In this document: one piece after another, positions 1 to 12,259 of the stretch | Layout: each line of letters begins with the position of its first letter | Position numbering within the stretch: position 1 is the stretch's first letter | Assembly (NCBI GenBank): GCA_963693315.1 | Contig: OY856188.1 | Coordinates: 214,664,204-214,728,203 of the forward strand | Direction: 5' to 3' | Length of the DNA: 64,000 nucleotides | Origin: Diogma glabrata | Taxonomy: Eukaryota > Arthropoda > Insecta > Diptera > Cylindrotomidae | Translations under genes and position numbers: made by a program | Notes under the pieces: generated by a model | The model's database searches: none | Told to the model about the DNA's origin: nothing | What the model saw: the letters and a program-made list of their open reading frames with translations, nothing else

Positions 1-65
1 TAATAAAGAAAGTCTCAAAATTTACTTAAGAATTTGTTTAATTTACACTCGTAACACCCGTCACA

Positions 66-1500
66 AACTTTTTTTGTAAAAGAAAAATATAAAAAGCAAT
101 ATATAAACAAAATACTTAGAGTATAGGAACGGACGATTCTTTAACTCACAACCTAGCCATTAATTTTGTGACAAAAATTTCTAGTTTAGCTAAACTCTAA
201 TGATTGGTCAACAAGATATCATATTTTGTAAGAGTACTCGTAACACCCGTCACAGGGCTTAAATCTATTATTACATCTAAACGCTTGAATAATTCTAAAT
301 GTGTTTTTGTTTTACTTTAAGAAATCATTGTAATGAATTGAATTATATTCAAAACAGAGATTTTTGTTCTAATTTGGAAATTATATCAGTTTAAATGCGT
401 ACAAATCAAGAAAGACTGCGAAAAATGCATTCACCAATATTCTCTAGTTTTTGGATGCAATTTGTCTAGGTTTCGAAAATGCATTTTGAGTAATATTCTG
501 ATAGGATCTCTCGAAAACGAAAGGTTGTAAGTGGTGGCTGGTCATAATGCTTCAAATTGGTCCTCGGTGTTCCTTAACGTGTAACACATGCAAGTTATAA
601 AGTGACACATAATATAATTTTTTAATAAATTTGTTTTATTTATTTCAAAATAATAATAATAATATAATAATACTCATAAAATTCTCTGTAAGTACATACA
701 TCCCTGAGGAAATAAAAATAATTTAATTGTATTTACTTTAGTTATTTTTTATATCTTCAAATATTATTTTGAAGTTAATGAATCGTAAATATGCTAAAAA
801 AAATTTATAGAGTGAAACTTCTTTTTGCTGTTTTATAACAGATATTTCGTTTTTATCTGTACTCCGAATATCAAAGTAATATTTGTATTTTAAATTGGTA
901 AATTAAAACTGACCATAGTGACATCATTCAAAAAGAATTCAGTTTGAAAAGAATTTATCTTATAGATAGGCTTTATACAATAATAATAATATAATATTGA
1001 TGATAAATTAATTAAATCAATATATTTTATGGAGGAACCGCATAGCATTAGATAATAGATTCTATCGTTGAAATAATTTACATTTACATTTATTTTATAT
1101 TTTTATTTAATTTAATAATATTTGGAACGAAAAAATATATATTTATATATTTTTTATGATTACATTGTTATAACTATAATTATACTATTTAAAATCTAAT
1201 TTAAAAAATATTAACTGACTAGCATGTGGCATGACTTTTGATATAACACAACAAAAACTAATAAACAAAATTCTACAGTGTAGTTTTGTTAGTACTAATT
1301 GTTTTTATTAACTATTCACAGATCGCAGGCATATTTTATTTTTAGTTTACCTACAAGTTCAAAATTTTTGTTTAATTTGAATAAATTTGAAACTTTGTAA
1401 TATTTATGATCAATTTGAATTATGCTGTTGTTTGATGACTTAAGTGTTCAGGTTTTGATTTTATAATCATATATATTATTATATATTAAAATGAAATAGT
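66..1500. other. labial 3' flank, no gene seen
   Basis: AT-rich sequence with no ORF or recognised repeat except the second copy of a 19-bp word at 236-254 (first copy 47-65). It is downstream of labial and may include its 3'UTR. Confidence 0.5.
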
Positions 1501-1521
1501 AAGTTCGAAAATATTGATACT

Positions 1522-1563
1522 TTTATTTAATGTTTTTAGTTCTAGCGAGGACACTATTTTATT
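1522..1563 (-). promoter_or_regulatory. candidate labial poly(A) signals
   Basis: Two AATAAA hexamers on the minus strand lie just after the labial stop codon: one at 1563-1558, almost touching the stop, and one at 1527-1522, about 40 bp downstream. The second is the more usual distance. In sequence this AT-rich chance hits are common, so the 3'UTR may be longer. Confidence 0.35.
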
Positions 1564-1565
1564 TG

Positions 1566-2205
1566 TTAATTTGATTCTCTACTGTTTTCACTACTACCCG
1601 GTAGGTTACTCTCGTTGTTTAAATTTGAAGATGATGGATTGGGTGATTGACTAATATTTTCTGCTGGAACTAATCCTTCTTTTATTCGTTTTTTCTGTTT
1701 CATTCGTCGATTTTGAAACCATATTTTAACCTGTTGATAAAGTAAAAAATACAACAAGGATTTTAAGAGTTTGATTAAATTGAATAATCTTAACTTAGTT
1801 CTTGGATTTAATTGTGTACAATATATATTTTTATTGGATCTATTGGAAAATAAAAAATAAAATAAACTCTTTAAATACCTGTGTCTCATTTAACTGTAAA
1901 GCATTAGCAATTTCAATACGACGAGCTCTTGTTAAATATTTATTAAAATGAAATTCTTTTTCTAATTCTGTCAATTGTTTGTTTGTAAAATTTGTTCGTC
2001 CACTGTTATTATTATTCAACAGCAACGACGTAGGTGAAGTTGATGTTGATGGAAGACCTAAAAATATATTGATAATATAATTAAATTAGAAATAAAAATG
2101 AAATTATATACAACTAACCTAATAACGAATTCGATAAACCGCGACAAGGATCTATTGATTGTGGTCCATGCTGATATTCTTGGAGTATAGGAGTAATTTT
2201 AGGTG
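1566..2205 (-). CDS. lab: labial Hox gene, last three coding exons (3' part of gene)
   Basis: Homeodomain transcription factor of the Hox1/labial class; known family role is anterior head and gut identity, acting in the nucleus with PBC cofactors. Three exons are visible: 2205-2119, 2057-1879 and 1730-1566, with introns 2118-2058 (61 bp, phase 1) and 1878-1731 (148 bp, phase 0). All junctions are GT/AG. The second exon encodes most of the homeodomain ([19 protein letters not shown]), the last encodes [15 protein letters not shown] with W48, F49, N51 and R53. The intron falls between homeodomain residues 44 and 45 (Q/V), a position known for lab, pb and Abd-B class genes. The 29-codon exon reads [11 protein letters not shown]...DPCRG, matching the labial linker between hexapeptide and homeodomain. 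After the homeodomain a Ser/Asn-rich tail of about 40 residues ends at TAA 1568-1566. The exon with the YKWM-type hexapeptide and the start codon is not seen, so this entry is partial. Identity is near certain. Confidence 0.95.
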
Positions 2206-2373
2206 CTGCAATGAAAAAAACAAAATTATAACAAACAAAACTCAAATTGTTTTACTGCAATAAATCCTTTCAGAAATGAATTTCCTTTAACTTCGTTTAT
2301 TTCAATTTCTAAATAAAGTTTTTTAGTTCGCTATTAAAAACATATTAAAATTAATTTCAATTATAACATTATA

Positions 2374-3056
2374 TCGTCGCTTTAATAATGAAATAACGTA
2401 TGCCATATATACGTTGTTTTTATATAATGGGTGCGCTGCATTCCCCATAAGGATGTCTATAAAGTGGCATTTTAACATTTTCCAATTTTTTTATAACTGG
2501 GGTTGAAAATTAATATATTGTTAATTAACGTACATGCAAATTTTAATTCGGTTAAATATTGAAACAGCGTAAATGCATGTACGATATTTCAATTCCTACA
2601 GAATAATAACTTGGGTAAAATCAGTGTCGTATACTTTACATACATTACGATCGCCAAATGGTAAATCTAAAATATTGTATAAGCATCATTCATTACTACA
2701 TGATATGCCGGTTCATATAAATAAAAAATTGTAAGAATATTATGCGTTAGTTTTAGACTTAATCGTACTTTTATGCAAAATGAAATAATGTATATGAAAT
2801 ATGAAATAACGTATAAGGTACCTGATTGACTTTTCACCTCTTTTTAGGTAGAAAAGCCAGCAGGTACCAATGTGAAATTTTAATATGCTGTAGGAAAATT
2901 AGTCAAGATTAATTGGCAGAAATTTTTTTTTCAATATCTTTATTCATTCAATAGAGCTGCCGAGTTTGCGAAAATCAGAAAATCGAAAAATCTTTAAACC
3001 CAATTATCTCGAAACTACACTTTTGCGAATACGTTGTTTCATTATTAAAGCGACGA
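2374..3056. mobile_element. MITE, TCGTCGC family, copy A
   Basis: Both ends carry an inverted repeat of about 30 bp beginning tcgtcgctttaataatgaaa, each flanked by TA (2372-2373 and 3057-3058). This suits a Tc1/mariner- or pogo-mobilised element. The internal segment gcgctgcattccccataagg occurs in reverse orientation in copy B at 31883-32131. A smaller hairpin starting and ending with ggtacc/ggtacc lies at 2817-2868. No coding capacity is seen. It sits about 170 bp upstream of the labial exons shown here, inside the adjoining intron. Confidence 0.8.
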
Positions 3057-3059
3057 TAT

Positions 3060-3900
3060 ACATATTATATAAACTAGTTGTAATTGTAATTTTTATTGAC
3101 ATTACATAATTATGTTTTTGAAATAATTAATATGTAAATATTTTGGTTTGTTTATTTTTCTTAGTTTGCCTTCAAAATTCAAATTCTAATTAATTACCTA
3201 AAACAAGCGGAAGTAAGATTTTTGTAATCATTTTTCCTTTATGTGATTTTGTAACGAACAGTGAATGGATTAGAAAATAGGTATGAGGTAGAATTTCTTT
3301 GCGATTAAACTGTATTTAAAAGTATTTCTACAACAAGGCATAAATAAAATAGTTTAAGTACCTAACTCACTTTTATTTTACTTTTATTAAAACGAATTGA
3401 AAAGTAAAATAAATGCATATTTTGTTGGGACAAGAACTTTTCGGTAGTTATACATGTAAAACAATTTTCTGTGAAATATGTATGTAAAACATCCAGAAGT
3501 CGAATTGCCGTCACATTTGCCTCTTCAATTTTTAGGGATTTATAAATTTTAATCAAAACTAATTTTAAGTTAAATAATGACTCACTTAAGGACTGCTAAT
3601 TAGCCGGCGGTATAACTGTTAGGCTAAAACATATGCGTTTTATTATCGCAAGACAGACTTCCGGACAAACCGGTTAGTATCAAAGTGCTGCGGTTAATAA
3701 CGTCAAAAGTAACTCGGAAATGTTTCTCATGTCTTCAAAAGATCTGCTCAAAATCCTTTCAAGTGCCAAGATACTTTGATATTACGGGCAATAAGAAAAT
3801 AGGTTAACTCGCTGGTTGGAAACCACACTTGCACAATGCAAACTGTTGCTTTAGGAACATTTTCTTAATACCAGATTATATTTAAGCATATGAGCAGATG
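3060..3900. other. AT-rich intronic or flanking sequence, nothing recognised
   Basis: Short random ORFs only; no splice-bounded exon with coding character and no clear transposon end found. Confidence 0.4.
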
Positions 3901-3918
3901 TCTCCTTGAACTGAAATC

Positions 3919-3945
3919 CGTTGTATGGTGTATATAAAACCGTGT
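3919..3945 (+). repeat. 27-bp duplicate of the LTR-like TATA region
   Basis: The word cgttgtatNgtgtatataaa followed by accgtgt occurs here and again at 4408-4434 inside the LTR-like repeat, with one mismatch. The surrounding bases do not align, so only the promoter-like core is shared. Confidence 0.5.
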
Positions 3946-4060
3946 ATAAAATAAAATAAATTCCTGATCCAAATTATTAGTCAAAGTTATTTTGAAATTT
4001 GCTTCATGAACGTTGTGGCAGTTTATAGTTCCCCAAATAAAAATATAAATGATATAATAC

Positions 4061-4745
4061 TGTTATGATTCTACAATCTACATAAACGCAATGAAATACA
4101 AAACCTTAATTTTCGATATACAATATTTCAAAAATAAAACAAGGTTCACATTCTTTACTTAGAAAAAGGGTCAAAATGAAATACAATTAAATTACTTTAT
4201 GAATCAATTCAACATAACGTAAAATAATCGAATATTCTAATATTTTCTCAAGGTTTCTAAAAAGTGACATCGAATAATCGAGAAATTATGCAGAATCGTA
4301 TATGAGGAATCCCTCTTGCAAACATTAGCTAGTTTTATTTGAACCTGCGATGGATGATGATAAAAGGATATTGGAAATAGTTTAAGTGAAATTAATTGTA
4401 AACCAAACGTTGTATCGTGTATATAAAACCGTGTTAATAGAAGTTACCTTTAAATTAGTTTTTGTAAATAAAGTTTTAAGTGTTATCAATAGGAAATATT
4501 TTGTGTATTATTTTGAACGCTGTGTGCTGGAAATTTTTGCAATATACCGTTGGAGTTTCAGAAGCTATTGAAGAATATTCTAGTAAGGAATATTGCATGC
4601 TGTATTGTATTCCTGTTATTGTGAAATACATGGTGTGTTTGCTTACTAATCAGTGATTGAACTCTGAAGGATATTTGGAATTGTATTTATCGAATTGAGA
4701 GTAAGGTTAATTCGAAGTAAGGTTATGGAAAAACTTAACAATACA
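4061..4745 (+). repeat. LTR-like dispersed repeat, copy 1
   Basis: Starts tgttatgattctaca. It contains a TATA-like box (tatataaaacc, about 4419-4429), an aataaag poly(A)-like signal near 4467, the block tgtgtattattttgaacgctg, and a leader-like stretch ending in attcgaagtaaggtt. The same order recurs at 12250-11690 (inverted), 50650-50960 and 52856-53440. Promoter, poly(A) signal and leader in this order suggest an LTR with part of the adjacent 5' leader of a retrovirus-like retrotransposon, but no gag/pol was found. The exact 3' end of the LTR and a primer binding site were not resolved. Confidence 0.5.
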
Positions 4746-4749
4746 TTTT

Positions 4750-6030
4750 TACATAAATCGTTGCACCCTTATGCACAAAAAATTATATAAGTAAAAGCAT
4801 TGATTAAGTATATTAAGATAATATTACTAAAGTTTTCGCCGCTACGATCGAGCTATGGCTCTGCTAGTCAATTAGAATAGAGACAACATAACACCTGCGA
4901 TTGAAAGAGTGGTTTTTCTTTTCTGGCAACAAGAAATTATAAAGATTTAATTTTTGTTGCTTTTTTTCTGTATAAAAATTGCATTAGTGTTAGTTTTTTA
5001 TTAGCTTTTCTTTTTTCTTTTAAAATTCTTTCATATTCAAAAACAAAGTCCTTTTTTTATTTTTGCTTAAATAAATAAATCGTATTTCTTTACATCGAGT
5101 TCATTGACATACATTTTTGTATTCATAATATTTTAGAAAAAATAAGGGATTTGCCAATTGTAAACTAAAATTTTGATATACTGAAAACTATTTCAAAAAT
5201 TTTTTAATTCAAGAGCTTTAGTATATGCTGGGCAGTTTTTTTTACAAAATTTTCAGAATGACTTTTTTATATTATGATCTAGATCTAGTAATATTTTATG
5301 TATATATTCCTCTAATGATCTCCTTAAATTCATAAAACCCAAAGCAATAACTGTGTTTTAGAAATTAAGTTGTTTGCGTGGATTTTGTTTTCCATGAGGA
5401 AAGCCTAATCAGACTTCGCTTAATCCTATGGTGGTAATGGTGCAACTAGGTCTAGGTTAGCTCGAAAAAATATGACCATTTTTTCATAAAAGCATATATT
5501 TTTTCAAGTTGACCCAGAAAAACAGCATCATTGGATCCAGTGTCTTCGAATTAGCTTTAGTAAAATAGAAACTGATTTGAGCAATATGATAATTTATTAA
5601 ATATACTATTATATTTATTAATCAATTTAAATAGGGAATACTATTAATTGACGTTTTTTAATTTTTATTAACATCAATTAATTTTATATGGGTATTTTCA
5701 TTAAATAAACGGTGTTTTGTTCTGTTGCGTCGCAACAACACAATATATTTCAAGGTACAGGTCTAAGAAACAACATGCTGTTTAAAGTATGAGCAAAGGC
5801 AAACTCAAGTAGTTCCCCGAGCTTGACAGCAATAATCCATACAGATGCAAAAGTAGGACTTACATTAGTAATGAAAAGCTTAGCATTTGTTAAGTAGTGC
5901 TATTATTTTTGCATCTTTTGAATATTTCAGGTCTCCTATATAGATCTCTTTTTACCTTTTATAATCGATCTACTGTAAATCATTTCAAATTGTAAGGTCA
6001 ATAAAATAATGCGATAAAGTATATTTAACA
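4750..6030. other. AT-rich stretch, nothing recognised
   Basis: Contains T-rich tracts near 4930-5060 but no supported gene, exon or element end. Confidence 0.4.
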
Positions 6031-6036
6031 ACGCTG

Positions 6037-6560
6037 ATATGTTTGCTACCAAAATGTATGAACAGATGTTCGATGTTGTGCAGAGGAGCACGATCTCTAC
6101 TCTCTAAAAATGAAATAGTGGATTTTCACTGATTCACAGTACATATACACTGTTTAACACAGTTTCAAGTATACCACTTGGAATCAGTGAATATTTACTG
6201 TTCTAATCAGTTAAATAAATAAATTCGTAATATTAAATATTTTATTACTAAATGAATCAGTGATCAATTCACTGAATGATTTACCAATATCACTATTTTT
6301 ACAGTGAAAAAATTTTCACTAATTTAACCAGTGAAAATTCCACTAATTCAAGTTTAGAGAGTATGTATATTTGCACATAACAGACAAATCCTTTTTCTAT
6401 TGACCAATCAATAGGAAAAGGATTTGGCATGAGTATAGCTAAATTTTATTCTATGCCACATGACTTCAATCCTCCAAATTATCTGAACAAGCTCAAACAA
6501 ACTGGAAGGTCGAGTTTTATCGCCAAATGCAATCATTTCGGAAGGTATGTTCAATATCAA
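6037..6560 (-). mobile_element. RTE-like retrotransposon scrap, split by a MITE
   Basis: The two parts, about 6037-6095 and 6420-6560, are colinear with the minus-strand RTE-like copy at 33040-33250. The second part translates on the minus strand to SEMIAFGDKTRPSSLFELVQ and then IIWRIEV, matching the pre-finger region of the reverse transcriptase (SEMIVHGGETLSLRLFELIQ). The gap between them is filled by the MITE at 6100-6361. Clearly a decayed fragment. Confidence 0.7.
6100..6361. mobile_element. MITE with CTCTCTAAA ends
   Basis: 262 bp with terminal inverted repeats: ctctctaaa plus about 25 further imperfect bases (containing gaaWtagtggaNttttcact). TA flanks both sides (6098-6099 and 6362-6363), as in Tc1/mariner-type insertions. 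It is built of repeats of the motif (a/t)cactgatt/cactaatt. It interrupts an RTE-like fragment, so it is the younger of the two. Confidence 0.75.
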
Positions 6561-6569
6561 GTTATTTAT

Positions 6570-9200
6570 TATTTTTAGGTTTATACAAATTCGGGTCAAA
6601 TTCCTCTTACGAATAAACTTTGTTCGTCGTTTGACTTTCCGCTGTTCATTTGTATTAAGAAAAATCCATGAGATGATCTTCAAAAACCTTAAAACCAATC
6701 AAAAGTGTACAAATGGGGAGATCAGTGTTTGTTTGTTTGTAGATATTTGTAAATTTTTTATCTGGGGGGTGTGACCACTCCACCCGACGTACTCCACTCC
6801 CTGCGATTGATATACGAGCAAACTTGAGATATAACTTACAAATGGTAAATTTGAAGAATGGATATAACTAAAAATAAATATTATCACATAAAAAAAAGAC
6901 ATAGGCCAATATTTAATGATAAAAAACATAAGAGGTAAGAAATTTTTTTAAAAAATTTGCAGCAATAAAACTTAAATTGGATTGTAAATAATCTAGCTAA
7001 AAAAATGCTATTAAATCGCACGATGTACTTCCTTCCTTACTGATTGGATCCTTGATGTAATTTTTTCCTTACTGATTAGATCCCACATATAGAGACGACA
7101 CATTAGATGGAGACTCATTTCATAGCTCAACAAGCTAGGATTGAGAGAAGTACCATTGACCTAATAGATTTCATCCGTCAGCATAACTCAAGACTTATCA
7201 GACCTAGTCAAGTGATATATGATATCTCACGTTAACTTGCATTTCAATAGCAGGAAGTACACAGACTTGTCACACAAATAGATCCCCGTTTTAGTTTTTT
7301 TAACAAACCAACAAAATCGTTATATTGGATGAGGCCCGTTGAATAGGCCCGCCAATAATTAATTTTAGTTTTTTCGAAATTTTGGTTGTTACACACTTTT
7401 CCATTTCTTTTCTCCATATCATCATAAAATATTCGCATTTGTCATATTTTATTATGTATGTATTAGGATCCGTTGGTTATCCGTTCTTCAAAAACAATAT
7501 TTTGAATCCATCAAGTACTTAGAACGCATGATTCTATGGGACCTAGGCCTTAAAAGGCATCCATGTGTTACTGTGACACATGTTGCAATTTTTAATACAC
7601 AACACTTTTTATTAAAAAATGTAAGCATAAACTCGAAATTTAGTGCCTGTATAATATCTAAGATTTGCTAAAAGTGGAATTCATGAAACAGATAAACCAC
7701 AGGATAAATTTGAGTTTGGTTTATTATAAATGGTTGCGTGAAACCACATCAAATTTTGCCCAATTAATATGAGGAAAAGGTACACTTAGAATGCACACCG
7801 AAATGAAATGGAGTATCCGTAACGTTCACAACTGAGTATCAAGACTCTAAAAAAGCTTAACAGAAGGAAAAAGATAATTAAAAATATGAAGTAGTTTATC
7901 GAAAACATTAATCAACATATGGTTAAATGAAAGTTTAAGTCACGCTTTGCAAATGATCTTCATATGATAAAAGATTTCTATCAAAGATCCACAGCCATAA
8001 GAAATAAAAACAAAGAGCTTATCACAAATGAACCCAGACATACATTAAACAACTATAGAATAACAATCAAATTATCCGTGCCCGATTTTTTGATATACCA
8101 TCAATAATAGCCCGCGCTTTTTGATGCTCAAGTTTGCGATAAGGTAAAGTGAAATCAAGACATAAAACGTCACCTTTAACAAATCTAGTCAAATTCTTAA
8201 GAATAACTTTAAACCAGTTTTAAGAAATCTAAACGACTTTATTTATTCGTCAAAGCGGTAAAACTAAATATCTTCCGGAACCTAGATATTAGCGACTACG
8301 CAGTAGAATAAGTGCAAAAACTTTATATTTTTTATAACAATGTCAACCGACATGCAAACCCCAGGTCTCTACCGCAAACAGAGCTTTCTACCTATCAATA
8401 AAATCTTATCAAATCTATCAACATTCGAGAGTAATGTCATACAAATATATTATGATCCATGTAAAGTTGCTTAAAAAGTCAGTATAGAATCTGAATGAAA
8501 CGTGAAATTAATCACAAAAAATTGTAGGCTGCGATGTAATCAGATTAATTAAATTTAATCGCATTAGAAATTCAACCACATTTGAAAGAACAACTAATGC
8601 CGTGGCCCATTTCTCAACAATGCCGATGAAATTGAAATTTTGACATTTTTCGCTGAAATATTATTTTTTGTTTTGCTTCATTTTCTTCCACAAAAATTAA
8701 ATTACGATAAAATAATTCTTGAAAAACAAATATTATTTGAATTTCAACACAATCTGTCAAAATTTACTCAAGTAGGATAGCAGAGTAAATTTAAACTTTT
8801 TAGTCGATTTGCAGATTCAATTTCAATTTCATCGAGAAATAAACCACAGCTTTTAAAGTGACCCATTAACCAGCCGATGTTCGGTGGAGAGAAAAAATTA
8901 GGCAACTCCGGCTTGACGACGTAACAAGACGTTCACTACAGAAAAACCAAAGTCAAATAGCGTTGAAACGAGATAAATGGAAGATGATTGTACATACAAC
9001 TATGTAACTTATTCCACAATTACAGTTCAAATAATAATAAACAAATAATCATTATCAAAACAAAACTATCACTTTAAAATATCAAAATTAATTACCCATA
9101 GATTACCTCCTCATTATTTGCCTCGCTACCTTCTCCTCATTATTTTCCTAATTTAATATTTCGTTTTCGTAATTTATTAAATTTCAATATTTTGGTTAAT
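6570..9200. other. AT-rich stretch without a supported gene
   Basis: No coding exon recognised. A block at 7205-7285 is similar to 35362-35440 (for example tgatatctcacgttaact against tgatatctcaagttaact), so at least part is dispersed repeat. Confidence 0.4.
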
Positions 9201-9345
9201 AGTATATTTTCTTACAAGAGATGAAAATGCTGTTTTTTCGTGAGTGAATATTTGTTCACGAGACGCGTTAGCGTCGAGTGAAGCAAGTTTACGAACGAAA
9301 AACATTTTCATCTCGAGTAGGAAATGCTATTTTTTCTACGATAGT
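9200..9345. repeat. hairpin repeat 1 (shared GCTAACGC tip)
   Basis: Imperfect inverted repeat: agatgaaaatg at 9219-9229 pairs with cattttcatct at 9303-9313. The outer flank agtatattttctta pairs loosely with the region ending ttttttctacgatag at 9345. The tip, 9259-9280, reads on the minus strand cgacgctaacgcgtct. The outer word ctatcgtagaaaaaa recurs at 11113-11127 and nearly at 51484-51497. Confidence 0.55.
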
Positions 9346-9834
9346 AAATAAATATTATAGTAATTGTAAATTTCCAGATGCAAATATTGCAACATAACCT
9401 AACAAATACTAATAGCGAAAACAAACAAAATTTATAACATTTTTTAGCGTGTAAATTTGGTTTTCATTATTTGCATTGGATTGTTTGCAGGGTGCTATTG
9501 TTTATAATTTGCAAACGTATATTTTATACACTACTAATAGAATTTATAAATATCATCCGTTTGAAATCAATGTTTTTAAATAATAAGCACATTTTAATTA
9601 TTATTTTATATTATATACACTTTTTAGCACTAAACAAATACTTTACAAAATTGTTTTTGACTACCCTTTCAATTTTGTGAATGACGTTTTGGTTGTTTAA
9701 AATAGTAAACAACATTCGCTTAGAAAACTTAATTTGCAATTAAGCAGAAAACAATTTTTTTTAAAACCAAATAATAATATATTTATTAAAATCTTATCCT
9801 AAAGTTTTTTTTTGTAAATTTGTTATAAATATTC

Positions 9835-10684
9835 TAGGGATGAGCATCGAGACAAAAACATCGATGTTTACCATCGAATAAACATCGGGAGCCCAACATC
9901 GATGGTCGTGAAACATCGACCTCAAAACATCGATGTTTTTGAGTATTCATTCCCCAAAAAGTAAAAAACCACACAAACAAATATTAAGGATAACATAAGT
10001 ATTTTTCGTTACAAAAAAAACAGTATTTTTTATTCCCACATTTTCTCTGGCACAGAATTTAAAAATAAAATCTTAGAAGGCAACTTCCCCTCTAAACGAT
10101 TTCTTGTTCTCGATATTATCTGGCCAGCTTTAGAAAATAATCTTTCAGAGGGAACGGAAGTTTCTACAACATTCAATTACAACTCCCGATAAATTAGGGT
10201 AGGTTGGTTTTAAATCCCTCCAGAAAGACAGAGGATCTCGTTGACATTTTTTGACATTTAGAAAAATGTGTTTGCAATAGCTGTATTGTTGGTAATTACA
10301 CATTTCATCTTCAAAAAAACCTTATTAATATAAATTAAAAACTAAAATACACAATTGTTGTTATATATACTTTATACTAATAAATATTTAAATTTATTAT
10401 TATAAGGTAGTAAACGTCAAATAAAAACGCTGTAAATCAACAATGCGTTCACAAATTTGACAACTGCTAACTCTCAACTGTTGAGAGCTTGAAGTTAGCT
10501 GCTTACGTCGGGTGAACGCACCCAATACTATCAAGTTCGAAAAAAAACATCGATAGCCAAACATCGACACATAACCATCGATGGTGAAAAATCATCGACA
10601 CTGTAACATCGATGGTAAATACATCGAACATCGGGCCCCTACCATCGATGTTTATCAAACATCGACCATCGATGCTCATCCCTA
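9835..10684. mobile_element. hAT-family element, internally deleted
   Basis: 850 bp bounded by a perfect terminal inverted repeat tagggatgagcatcga and an exact 8-bp target duplication aaatattc (9827-9834, 10685-10692), diagnostic of hAT transposition. Both ends are packed with the motif (a)catcgatg in both orientations, a likely transposase-binding array. A C-terminal transposase remnant lies inside (separate entry). The intact target duplication suggests a fairly recent insertion. Confidence 0.93.
10030..10170 (-). pseudogene. hAT transposase C-terminal (hATC) remnant
   Basis: An open minus-strand frame of about 46 codons ends at TAA 10032-10030 and reads VPSERLFSKAGQIISRTRNR followed by LEGKLPSKILFLNS. 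This is the conserved hAT dimerisation region near the transposase C-terminus (pattern SERLFSxAGxIxxxxRxxL). The catalytic DDE part and N-terminal zinc finger are absent, so it cannot transpose by itself. It lies inside the hAT element at 9835-10684 and gives its orientation. Confidence 0.9.
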
Positions 10685-11689
10685 AAATATTCTCACCTGC
10701 GTAATAGAATTCAATTAAAAAAATTTTGTGTTTTTAAATGACATAAAAAATATATTTATTTTAAAACAGTTCTTGTGCTCGCCAAATCGGCGATGAGTAG
10801 TGAGTTTTATATTTCGCCTAATACACAGTTATAAAGATTCTTTGAATGAATTAAAATTGTCTACTTGTAGTAAAACCTTTAATTTTATAGTCAATTTTTA
10901 AAAATATTGTGGATGTGTTGTTTAAAATCGTTTGTAAATTTATGAAATTTCTTTTTTATCCTCCATCTGTCGGCGAACACCGGAAATATGCGGTTAATGG
11001 CAGATATTGTACACTGTCATTCTCATTTTTTATTCAAATATTTTCACACTAGTTAAAAAATTGGTCATTTTCATAGCGAATATGCTGCTCATGAAAATCC
11101 ATTTTCCATATGCTATCGTAGAAAAAAGTCGTTTGTTTTTGTTTTCGTTGTTGTAAATTTGTTCCTTAGGGTGAGAAAGATAGGGTGCTTAATTTTCTTG
11201 TGAAAAAAAGAGAAAATATTGAAGTGAAGTTTAGGATTAAGGATGAAGTTTATGATTTTTGTATGGTATTTTATCAAAGTGTTAGTAAATTTTGAGCGTA
11301 AAAAAAATAAAATGTTTTATTTCGTTTTCGCATCATAGATTTACAATTTTTCATCCTGTTCCACCATAAAGTTTAAGCCATAAGTTTTTAAACTAGTGAT
11401 ACTCTTTTTTTGTAATATGTTAGAAGCAACGGCAAATAATTTTTGTCGTTGTAATTCATAGTAATATTATCTTATAATACTTAATCAATGGTACAAGTCA
11501 GCAGTAGAGATTTCTATAATTCTGCATGGAAACTTTAATTGTAGCTTTGATTACAGTTAAAGTTTTGTAATGCGCTCAAACTACATCAACTCTGTATAAA
11601 AATTAAAACCAAACCCAAAATATAAAATTTAGGTTTTTGTTTTGAGTATATGTTGTTCTATTAAAATTTAAATTAAATTTTAAAACCAT

Positions 11690-12250
11690 AATACTTTTTT
11701 GATTTTATTTTTCATTTCGCCAACAAAATACTGTAACGTTTTTCCAATCTTCCTTCGAATTGGCCTTACTCTCAATTCAATTCGATAAACGCAATCCCAA
11801 AATCTCTTCCGAGTTCGATCACTGATTAGTAAGCACAAACACCAGGTTGTATTAAGTATTGAACAACTTAATTGTTCCACAACAATAGGAAAACAATATA
11901 GCAAACAATATTCCTAGCTAGAATATTCTTTCAACAGCTTCAGAAACTCCAACGGTTGATTGTAGAAATTTCCAGTAATACAACGTTTAAAATAATACAC
12001 AAATTATTTCTACTTGTTATTTAAACTTTATTCACAAAAACTAATTTAAAAATCACTTTTATAATTATAACTTTACTATCGCAGGTTTAAAATAACACTA
12101 ATTCCTAATCTACAAGAGCCATTTGCTTATTTACCATTCTGCTTAATTTCTAGAAAATTCGAGGTCACTTTTTAGAAACCTTGAGAAAAGAGGAGAATAT
12201 TCGATTACTTTACGCTATGCTGATTTGATTCATAAAATCATTCAATTTTA
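11690..12250 (-). repeat. LTR-like dispersed repeat, copy 2 (inverted)
   Basis: On the minus strand it follows copy 1 block by block: ttctaaaaagtgac, aataaagttt, tgtgtattattttaaacg, tctacaatcaaccgttggag, and the leader with ttactaatcagtgatcgaac. No coding region is attached. Confidence 0.55.
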
Positions 12251-12259
12251 TTTATTGTT

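Noticed and set aside
451..460. tggatgcaa, possible hexapeptide WMQ codons
   Set aside because: It lies on the plus strand and downstream of labial, so it cannot be the missing labial exon.
4851..4900. Slightly GC-richer patch as a possible exon
   Set aside because: Stops in all useful frames and no splice-bounded coding segment.
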